Shown in pieces: positions 1-6,790 of a DNA stretch of 7,699 bases. The stretch lies in contig CAMWLD010000098.1 of NCBI GenBank assembly GCA_947175005.1, positions 1 through 7,699 of the forward strand. Direction: 5' to 3'. This stretch comes from an uncultured Ruminococcus sp. GTDB taxonomy: Bacteria; Bacillota; Clostridia; Oscillospirales; Ruminococcaceae. Every line of letters begins with the position of its first letter. Positions within the stretch are counted from its first letter, which is position 1. The position numbers and the translations under genes were made by a program. Below the pieces are notes generated by a model that saw nothing but the letters and a program-made list of their open reading frames with translations, was not told the origin of the DNA and ran no database searches.

Positions 1-87
1 TCCCGGCGTGGTAGGGGAACAAAGCCGATTCCCGGCGTGGTAGGGGAACAAAGCCACTCCCCGGCGCATGAGGGGAACAAAGCCCCG
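1..87. repeat. Three tandem copies of a 29-bp repeat (array may continue left of the window)
   Basis: Three head-to-tail 29-bp units lie at 1-29, 30-58 and 59-87. The first two differ only in their last three bases. The third keeps the GGCG core and the right half (AGGGGAACAAAGCC) but changes GTGGT to CATGA in the middle. There is no spacer between units, so this is a tandem repeat and not a CRISPR array. The unit length is not a multiple of three, and I see no ribosome binding site or convincing reading frame through it, so coding is unlikely. The array touches the window edge, so its true copy number is unknown. The bases from 88 to about 105 look like the remains of a degraded fourth unit, but this is weak. 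Function is unknown. Confidence 0.85.
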
Positions 88-174
88 CGGCGTTTGAGCA
101 TTCTGCACAAGTTCCCTTTAATAAGTATACCATAAAATCTCCCCCATTTCTATACATTTTCCGAAAAATGTCTA

Positions 175-203
175 TTGCAATTTGTACATATTCGGGTTAT
201 AAT
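175..203 (+). promoter_or_regulatory. Sigma-A-type promoter for the transporter/GLUG operon
   Basis: A -35-like TTGCAA (175-180) is followed after exactly 17 bp by a perfect TATAAT (198-203). Transcription would start near 210, leaving a leader of about 80 nt before the preferred ATG at 289. The position argues against any translation start upstream of about 210. No clear operator palindrome flanks it. No promoter is needed or seen between the two plus-strand genes. Confidence 0.75.
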
Positions 204-277
204 TTTTGTATATTTCAGAAAGGGGCGATATTTGTTGGCAGACCTCAAATTATCCGATAATAAGGAAGCGGAGGAAC

Positions 278-282
278 AGGAG
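278..282 (+). promoter_or_regulatory. Ribosome binding site that favours the ATG at 289
   Basis: AGGAG lies 6 nt before the ATG at 289. The competing in-frame TTG codons at 232 and 235 have only a G-rich stretch (AAAGGGG at 219-225) upstream, which matches the anti-Shine-Dalgarno less well. The ATG also places the first membrane helix about 11 residues from the N-terminus, as is usual for MMPL proteins. Confidence 0.65.
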
Positions 283-288
283 AGCTTT

Positions 289-2883
289 ATGTATAAGCTG
301 GCAGCATTTATTGTTGATAAGCGGAATTTGTTTTTTCTGCTGTTTATTTTTGCGATGATCTTTTCAGTGTTTGCCTCGGGCTGGACAGAGGTGGAGGACG
401 ATGTTACCACCTATCTCGCGGAGGAAACCGAAACAAGACAGGGGCTTACGGTGATGAACGATCAGTTTATTACCTACGGCTCGGGCTCGGTCATGGTGGC
501 GAACGTTACAAAAGAACAGGCGGAAAAACTGGCAGAGGAAATAGAAAATATCGACGGCGTTTCCGAGGCAAAATTCGACGGCACGGAGGAGCATTACAAG
601 AATACATATGCCCTGTTCTCGGTGACCTTTGACGGGGAAGAGGGGGACGAGATAAGCGCTTCGGCAATGACCGAGATAAAAGAGCTGCTCAGTCCTTATG
701 ACCTGTACATAGACAGCGCTGTGGGCAGCGACGAGCAGGCGCAGCTTGATGAGGAAATGCAGGTGGTGTCGCTGGTGGCGGTGGTCATTATTATAACGGT
801 GCTGCTGTTTACCTCAAATTCTTATGCGGAGTTGCCTGTGCTGCTGATGACCTTCGGGTCGGCGGCTCTTCTTAATAAGGGCACTAACTTTTTATGCGGG
901 AAAATTTCCTTTATTTCAAACTCGGTCACGGTTGTGCTTCAGCTGGCTCTTGCCATTGACTACGCCATTATTTTAATGAACCGTTACACCGAGGAGCACA
1001 GGGTAATGCCTGCGAGAGAGGCCTGCATTACAGCTCTAAGCAAGGCTATTCCCGAAATATCCTCCAGCAGCCTTACAACGATCTCGGGATTGGGTGCGCT
1101 GGCGTTTATGAGCTTTAAGATAGGGGCGGATCTGTCGATAGTGCTGATAAAGGCGATATTTTTAAGCCTGCTGTCGGTGTTCACTTTAATGCCGGGGCTT
1201 ATTATGCTGTTTTCGGAGGCTATTGACAAGAGCGCACACAAGAGCTTTGTGCCGAAAATTTCGGCGGTGGGAAAGTTTGCATTTGCCACAAAATATGTGA
1301 TACCGCCTTTGTTTGTGGTGCTGGCTGTGGTGGGGTTTTCGTTTTCAAACAAGTGCCCCTATGCTTACGGCAACACCATGATCGAATCGCCCCGTAAAAA
1401 CGAATCCCAGCTTGCTGCACAGAAGATCGAGGATTCATTCGGCAGCACCAATCTGCTTGCCATTGTGGTGCCCTCGGGGGATTACGAAAAAGAGGGGAGG
1501 CTTATTTCGGAGCTTACAAGGCTGTCGGGGACGGATTCCATGCTGGGGCTTGCAAATATTGAGGCTATGGACGGGTATATGCTGACGGATAAGCTGACGC
1601 CGAGGCAGTTTTCCGAGCTGGCGGGGCTGGATTATGAGGTGGCAAAGGTGATATATGCCGCTTATGCTGTTAATGATGAGGATTACGGCGAGGTGGTAAA
1701 CGGACTGGACAGCTACGGAGTGCCACTTATTGATATGTTCATATTCGCTTATGACGAGGTAGAAAAGGGGTATGTAAATCTGGATGAGGATCTGCAAAGC
1801 AGTCTGGATGAGCTGCACGAGACCCTTGACAAGGCGCTTTTACAGCTGAAAACAGACGAGTACAGCCGCATTCTTTTATACTCGAATCTGCCCGAGGAGG
1901 GGGAGGAAAGCTTTGCGTTTCTGGACGAGGTTCACGAGGTGATGGCAAAATATTACCCCGAGGACGCTTATATTGTGGGAAATTCCACTTCTGATTACGA
2001 TCTGTCAAGCTCATTCTCCAACGATAATATGATGATAAGCATATTGTCGGCGCTGTTTGTTATAATCATACTTCTGTTTACCTTTAAGTCGGCGGGGCTG
2101 CCTGTGCTGCTTATTGTGATAATCGAGGGGAGCATCTGGCTTAATTTCTCGTTCCCGTATTTGAGCGACAAGCCCTTGTATTTCCTTAGCTATCTTATAG
2201 TAAGCTCCATTCAGATGGGCGCAAATATCGACTATGCTATTGTAATTTCCAGCAGATATATGGAGCTTAAAAAGGAACTGCCCATGAAAATGGCTATTAC
2301 GGAGACCCTTAATCAGGCGTTCCCCACGATAGTTACCTCGGGGACTATGCTGGCGGCGGCGGGCTTTCTTATAGGCATTCTTTCCACTAACCCTATTATT
2401 TCCGCGATCGGTACCTGTCTCGGCAGGGGGACGGTCATTTCCATTTGCCTTGTTATGTTTGCGCTGCCGCAGATACTTATTTTGGGCGACGTTATTATTG
2501 AAAAGACCTCCTTTACCCTTAAAAAGCGGGAGAGGGTGGTTTACAGAAACAGCAAGGTCACTGTCAGCGGACTTGTAAGGGGCTATGTGAACGGCAGGAT
2601 CGAGGGTATTGTCACAGGCGTTATTATAGGCGATCTGGACGCTAAGATCGAGAGCAAGTCTCATTTTGAGGCGGAAAGCCTTGTGCCCTTGGAATATATT
2701 GAGGCTATGGAACAAAGGTCGCTGCCCGACAAGTCGGGGCAGACCGATAATGTCGGGCAGCCTGACGATTGGTTAAGCGCCGATGTTTCGGGAGATGATT
2801 CGGACAATATTTCGGAGAAGGTCAAGAACCCGACGAAAAAGAAAAGACAGCGCAGTCAAAACCGCAGGAACAAGGAGGTGTGA
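289..2883 (+). CDS. MMPL/RND-superfamily membrane transporter with a repetitive cytoplasmic tail
   Basis: This 864-residue protein is a proton-driven exporter of the MMPL branch of the RND superfamily. It shows the family's two-fold layout. Helix 1 (about 12-30) is followed by a first outer domain (31-155), helices 2-6 (about 158-310) and helix 7 (336-353). A larger outer domain (354-580) then precedes helices 8-12 (581-732). Each half carries the Asp-Tyr pair that in MmpL proteins forms the proton relay: D224-Y225 in IDYAIILMNRY and D648-Y649 in IDYAIVISSRY. Members move lipids, glycolipids, peptides or drugs; nothing here fixes the substrate. The cytoplasmic tail (about 738-864) is unusual: residues 759-790 repeat a hydrophobic-x-Gly-x tetrad about eight times, and the very end is strongly basic (KKKRQRSQNRRNKEV). 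The start at 289 is chosen from AGGAG at 278-282; TTG at 232 or 235 would add 18-19 residues. The stop lies 4 nt before the next gene, so the two form an operon. Confidence 0.93.
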   Translation: MYKLAAFIVDKRNLFFLLFIFAMIFSVFASGWTEVEDDVTTYLAEETETRQGLTVMNDQFITYGSGSVMVANVTKEQAEKLAEEIENIDGVSEAKFDGTEEHYKNTYALFSVTFDGEEGDEISASAMTEIKELLSPYDLYIDSAVGSDEQAQLDEEMQVVSLVAVVIIITVLLFTSNSYAELPVLLMTFGSAALLNKGTNFLCGKISFISNSVTVVLQLALAIDYAIILMNRYTEEHRVMPAREACITALSKAIPEISSSSLTTISGLGALAFMSFKIGADLSIVLIKAIFLSLLSVFTLMPGLIMLFSEAIDKSAHKSFVPKISAVGKFAFATKYVIPPLFVVLAVVGFSFSNKCPYAYGNTMIESPRKNESQLAAQKIEDSFGSTNLLAIVVPSGDYEKEGRLISELTRLSGTDSMLGLANIEAMDGYMLTDKLTPRQFSELAGLDYEVAKVIYAAYAVNDEDYGEVVNGLDSYGVPLIDMFIFAYDEVEKGYVNLDEDLQSSLDELHETLDKALLQLKTDEYSRILLYSNLPEEGEESFAFLDEVHEVMAKYYPEDAYIVGNSTSDYDLSSSFSNDNMMISILSALFVIIILLFTFKSAGLPVLLIVIIEGSIWLNFSFPYLSDKPLYFLSYLIVSSIQMGANIDYAIVISSRYMELKKELPMKMAITETLNQAFPTIVTSGTMLAAAGFLIGILSTNPIISAIGTCLGRGTVISICLVMFALPQILILGDVIIEKTSFTLKKRERVVYRNSKVTVSGLVRGYVNGRIEGIVTGVIIGDLDAKIESKSHFEAESLVPLEYIEAMEQRSLPDKSGQTDNVGQPDDWLSADVSGDDSDNISEKVKNPTKKKRQRSQNRRNKEV
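2873..2878 (+). promoter_or_regulatory. Consensus Shine-Dalgarno of the GLUG protein gene, inside the transporter gene
   Basis: A perfect AGGAGG, followed by TG, sits in the last codons of the transporter gene, 9 nt before the ATG at 2888. The upstream stop (TGA, 2881-2883) falls between this site and the start codon, the arrangement expected for translational coupling. It settles the start at 2888 against earlier in-frame non-ATG starts, which would remove the signal peptide from the N-terminus. Confidence 0.85.
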
Positions 2884-2887
2884 GAAA

Positions 2888-5800
2888 ATGTTAAGGTTAG
2901 GTAAGTTTAAAAGGTTATTGACCACTAAGTTGGCAGACAAGGCATTGTCGAAGGCGTTTGCTATGGCTTTGGCATTTTCCATGGCTGCGGCGGTTTCCTT
3001 TGGCGGTATGGCGAATGTGAGCGCTGCTAATGAAAGCGTTAATATAAATTCCCGTGAGGATTTTATAAGGTTTACAGAGGACTGTGTGCTGGATTCCTAT
3101 TCGGTGGGGAAAACATTTTCTCTGCAATGCGATATTATACTTAATGAAGATGTGAGCGTGCCCTCATTCGGGGGAGTTTTTGAGGGCAACGGGCACACTG
3201 TTTCGGGGCTGCGGATAGATTCGGACGGCTCGCAAAAGGGCTTGTTCAGATACATTGAGGGCTCGGGAGTGGTGAAGAACCTGGCGGTCAGCGGCAGCAT
3301 TGTTCCCCAGGGGAGCGGCGAGGAATGCGGAGGCATTGCGGGAGTGAACAGGGGGAGAATTATCGGCTGCACCTTTTCGGGACTGGTAAACGGCAAAAAC
3401 CGCTGCGGCGGCATTGCGGGGATCAATGAAGAGAGCGGATTTATAGCCGACTGCACTGCAGGCGGGGCGGTAAGGAGCAAGACGGCTGCGGGGGGCGTTT
3501 GCGGCGAGAATTACGGGATTATCATATGTTCGGTAAGCGATGTTTCGGTGAACACGGTCATCAGCGATGAATCGCTTGACTTAGAGAACCTTGTTCCTGC
3601 GGACTTATATTCGGACGGGGGGCTTACAAATATTACCGACGCAGGGGGAATTGTGGGGTATTCCGCAGGGGCTGTGCAGAACTGCATTAACAGAGGCAAG
3701 GTGGGTTATCCTCATGTGGGGTACAACATTGGCGGCATTGCAGGCAGGCAGGAGGGGTATATTGCAGGCTGCTCCAATTACGGCGAGATAAACGGGCGCA
3801 AGGATGTGGGCGGCATTGCGGGGCAGGCTGAGCCTTATCTTTCGCTTTTATACAATGAGCGGACGGGGGCGAAGCTAAGGACTGCCCTTGACGAGCTTAA
3901 TGTGATAATTGATGAGACCGCGGGGCATATGCGGGAGCGGTCGGATGAGCTTTCGGGGAATACGGAGGATATTCTGGATAATTTAGAGCGGGTGCATAGG
4001 GGGGCGGACAATTACCTGGACGAGGCAGACAGGATAATAAATGCAAATGTGGATTCGCTCAATGAGCTTAGTTCGAGGGTCGCAGACCTTACGGATATGG
4101 CAAAGCCTGTGTCGGATAATCTGACGGAGGCGAGCGATAATTTGCAGGGGGCGTTTGATGATCTTGCAGAGGCGGCGGATCACCTGGCAAAAGCGGGGGA
4201 CAGCATTGACGACAGCCTTGACTACATTCATGACGGACTGGGTCAGCTGTCGGAGGCAATGGCTTCTTTGAGCGCGGCTTCCGAGGCGCTTAGCGGCGGT
4301 TTTGACGGTCTCGAGCGTTCACTTGGAGATGAGGCAAGCATGAGGGCGTCTATAAAGGATATGCGGGAGAATTTCCGCACGCTGCGCACAAACATAAGCA
4401 CGGTTTCGGGGGCGGTCTCGGACCTGTTTACCGCTTTGGCGGACTACAGCAGTTCGGGGGCTGTGCAGGGGGGAATGGCAAATGTAAGGAACGATTTGCA
4501 GCAGGCGGGAAATGCTGCGGACAGGGTCTCCGATGATCTGCAGCGGTGCGAGGCGGCCTTTAGTAATATCGAAAATCTGCTGAATGCCAATATTTACGAT
4601 ATTGAGAGCTACAGCCCTTATATTAATGAGATACTGGATAATATTTCGGGCGGGGGGCTTAGGAGTTTGTTCGACAGCCTTGGGCGGCTGACCGACGATC
4701 TTTCGGAGATGTTTTCGGGGGCGGCTTACGATCAAATGAGCGAGCAGGCAAGGCAGAGCCTTTACGACATGGCAAACGGCATGAGGGGGGCTGACGAGGC
4801 GGCAGACGGGATAAATCAAAATCTTGATGATATTTACAACAACGGCGACATTGATTATATGGGGGACTTCTGGGACGGGCTTAAATCTGCGCGCAGACAG
4901 GCGGAGGATATTCCCGACCCCTTAAAGAGCGCTATTGACTACATTATCGAAAGCGGAGAATTTATCGACGAGGCGGACATGGAGGCGGTCTCGGCGGCGA
5001 TGTGTGCTCAGAGCGCTATGGATAAGGCTTCCGAGGCAGCGGACAATGCAAAAAAAGCCTTTGAGGGCGTGGGGGATATTATAGATCATTTTTCCGCAAA
5101 GGATAAGATCACCTTTACGGGAGCGGACGACGAGATCATTGCCGCTGGAGATGAGCTTTCCGCCCTTATGAGCGAGCTTGGGGACTTATGCGGAGAACTG
5201 GCGGACAGTGCAGACGGCACTGTGGGGGCGCTGGCTGACGACATTACAAGGCTCAATGGCAAGGCGGGAGAGGTAAGCGGATTGCTGTTTGACCTTATTG
5301 ACGAGATAGCAGACAAGTCCACCGACCCCGATGACTACACGGAGGACATTTCCGCAGAGGACACGGCGGGGCGGTCGGACGGAAAAATTGCCTCCTGCGC
5401 CAATTATGCAAATGTGAACGGAGACGTAAGCGTAGGGGGCATTGTGGGGGCAATGGCTGTGGAAGTGGGGTTTGACCCGGAGGGGGATATTGAGACTATC
5501 GGGGAGCGTTCCCTTGACTTTATGTATATGTCCAAAACAGTCGTCAGGGAATGCAGGAATTTTGGTAAGGTAACCTCGAAAAAGGATAATGCGGGGGGAA
5601 TTGCGGGGGAAATGGACACGGGCTGCCTTATCGGCTGCGGAGGCTTTGGAGATGTGGTTTCCACCGACGGCAGATATGCAGGGGGCGTTGCGGGAAAGTC
5701 CGAGGCTAAGATATACGGCTGCGCTGCCATGTGCAGAGTTTCCGCTTCACGGAATGCAGGGGGTATTGCGGGGTTTGGGCATGACATTGAAAAATGCCGC

Positions 5801-6712
5801 AGCTTTGTGATAATACAAAATGCAAAGGAACAGGCGGGATTTGTGGCAGGATATGCGGACGGCGAGGTCGCAGACTGCACATTTATAGGGGAAGTAAGAG
5901 AACCTGTGACGGAAAGCCTTGAGGAGAGGGAAGATGATACGGGAATAGCCGTTACCGGGGCTGTGGATAACATCAGCTACGGCGGCAGGGCTTACTCTGT
6001 AAGCTATGAGGAGATGATGAGCGGCGGGGGTGCTGACCGTGTTCCCGAGGAATTCGGGCAGCTGAAGTTTATTTTCAAGGACGGGGACGATATGATCGGG
6101 ACGGTAAGTGTGCCCTACGGCGGGAATATTTATGATGATATGCTGCCCATGCTGCCCGAGGGGAACGGAGAGTTTGTGCGGTGGCAGGAGTTTGAGGGGG
6201 AGAATGTTACCTTTGGGGCAGAGATAAGGCTGATATACAGCGAATATGTGACGGCGCTTGCAAGCGATATTACCAGGGAAAACGGGCTTGCCGCTCTTAT
6301 CTGCGAGGGGAAGTTCGGGGAGAGTGATAAGCTAACCGCCGAAACGGCTGCCGGTGCGGCAGGGGAGGACAAATGGAGTGTGACCGTTCCTGCGGCGGCG
6401 GACGGGAACGAACCCGATGAGCATATTATAAGATTTCTGCCCCTGTTTTCGGCGGACAGGACGGAGATAATTCTGCGTGATGATAATGGAGAGAATAGGA
6501 TAGAAGCCGTGCAGGACGGCCAGTATCTTGTGTTCAGGGTAAGGGGAAACAGCTTTGAGTTTGAGGCAAGGGAAAAAGCTTCGGCTGCGCCTGTTTACCG
6601 GATTGCAGGGGGAGCGGCTGCGGCAGTGGTTGTGATAGCTGTGTTAATGGGGAGGAAAAAGAAAAACGGCGGAAACGGTCGTGGGGAGAAAGAAAAGGCA
6701 ATGGCGCAATAG
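2888..6712 (+). CDS. Large membrane-tethered surface protein: GLUG beta-solenoid interrupted by a long helical arm
   Basis: This is a 1274-residue exported protein that I cannot assign to a named function. Residues 1-46 form a signal peptide with a basic start, a hydrophobic core at 22-40 and probable cleavage after VSA. Residues about 94-317 are GLUG-type repeats: GGIAG at 148, 174, 282 and 308 and variants at 202 and 253, most followed by a Cys in the 'GxIxxCxNxG' half. Residues about 318-827 are acidic, Ala/Asp/Glu/Leu-rich and mostly helical, with few aromatic residues. GLUG repeats resume at 828-1003. Residues about 1059-1120 resemble an InlB B-repeat (FIFKDGD, VPYGG, then FVRW). A single membrane helix (about 1239-1255) is followed by RKKK and a basic tail, giving an outside-facing protein anchored at its C-terminus. 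It has no LPXTG motif. It follows the MMPL transporter gene by 4 nt, so I infer an accessory or scaffold role for that pump. It could instead be an independent adhesin. Confidence 0.88.
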   Translation: MLRLGKFKRLLTTKLADKALSKAFAMALAFSMAAAVSFGGMANVSAANESVNINSREDFIRFTEDCVLDSYSVGKTFSLQCDIILNEDVSVPSFGGVFEGNGHTVSGLRIDSDGSQKGLFRYIEGSGVVKNLAVSGSIVPQGSGEECGGIAGVNRGRIIGCTFSGLVNGKNRCGGIAGINEESGFIADCTAGGAVRSKTAAGGVCGENYGIIICSVSDVSVNTVISDESLDLENLVPADLYSDGGLTNITDAGGIVGYSAGAVQNCINRGKVGYPHVGYNIGGIAGRQEGYIAGCSNYGEINGRKDVGGIAGQAEPYLSLLYNERTGAKLRTALDELNVIIDETAGHMRERSDELSGNTEDILDNLERVHRGADNYLDEADRIINANVDSLNELSSRVADLTDMAKPVSDNLTEASDNLQGAFDDLAEAADHLAKAGDSIDDSLDYIHDGLGQLSEAMASLSAASEALSGGFDGLERSLGDEASMRASIKDMRENFRTLRTNISTVSGAVSDLFTALADYSSSGAVQGGMANVRNDLQQAGNAADRVSDDLQRCEAAFSNIENLLNANIYDIESYSPYINEILDNISGGGLRSLFDSLGRLTDDLSEMFSGAAYDQMSEQARQSLYDMANGMRGADEAADGINQNLDDIYNNGDIDYMGDFWDGLKSARRQAEDIPDPLKSAIDYIIESGEFIDEADMEAVSAAMCAQSAMDKASEAADNAKKAFEGVGDIIDHFSAKDKITFTGADDEIIAAGDELSALMSELGDLCGELADSADGTVGALADDITRLNGKAGEVSGLLFDLIDEIADKSTDPDDYTEDISAEDTAGRSDGKIASCANYANVNGDVSVGGIVGAMAVEVGFDPEGDIETIGERSLDFMYMSKTVVRECRNFGKVTSKKDNAGGIAGEMDTGCLIGCGGFGDVVSTDGRYAGGVAGKSEAKIYGCAAMCRVSASRNAGGIAGFGHDIEKCRSFVIIQNAKEQAGFVAGYADGEVADCTFIGEVREPVTESLEEREDDTGIAVTGAVDNISYGGRAYSVSYEEMMSGGGADRVPEEFGQLKFIFKDGDDMIGTVSVPYGGNIYDDMLPMLPEGNGEFVRWQEFEGENVTFGAEIRLIYSEYVTALASDITRENGLAALICEGKFGESDKLTAETAAGAAGEDKWSVTVPAAADGNEPDEHIIRFLPLFSADRTEIILRDDNGENRIEAVQDGQYLVFRVRGNSFEFEAREKASAAPVYRIAGGAAAAVVVIAVLMGRKKKNGGNGRGEKEKAMAQ

Positions 6713-6723
6713 TGCAGCAGCGC

Positions 6724-6789
6724 AGCAGCAAAATATTTCGAAAAAATGAGGCAGGTTCCGAAAAAACCTGCCTTGTTGTTTTTGCTGCT
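6724..6789. terminator. Nested, apparently bidirectional intrinsic terminator
   Basis: The inner hairpin pairs AGGCAGGTT (6749-6757) with AACCTGCCT (6765-6773) around a 7-nt loop. On the plus strand it is followed by a T-rich run (6773-6783). On the minus strand it is followed by TCATTTTTT from 6741-6749. It can therefore end both the GLUG gene (stop at 6712) and the convergent rhomboid gene (stop at 6791-6793). An outer 10-bp stem, AGCAGCAAAA (6724-6733) with TTTTGCTGCT (6780-6789), encloses the inner one. Confidence 0.85.
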
Positions 6790-6790
6790 T

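Noticed and set aside
1..87. CRISPR array
   Set aside because: The units are directly adjacent, with no unique spacers of about 30 bp.
175..231. Translation start of the transporter at the TTG at 175
   Set aside because: That TTG is part of the -35 element, upstream of the predicted transcription start near 210.
2011..2715. Minus-strand open frame of 234 codons opposite the transporter
   Set aside because: It lies fully antisense to a clearly conserved MMPL region, has no recognisable domain or membrane pattern, and reflects third-position bias of the real gene.
2783..2887. Upstream extension of the GLUG protein, adding 35 codons that overlap the transporter gene
   Set aside because: It would put a highly basic stretch ahead of the signal peptide. 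The perfect AGGAGG at 2873-2878 points to the ATG at 2888.
5404..5973. Minus-strand open frame of 189 codons opposite the second GLUG region
   Set aside because: Its Pro/Ser/Ala-rich periodic sequence is the shadow of the Gly/Ala-rich GLUG repeats on the plus strand.
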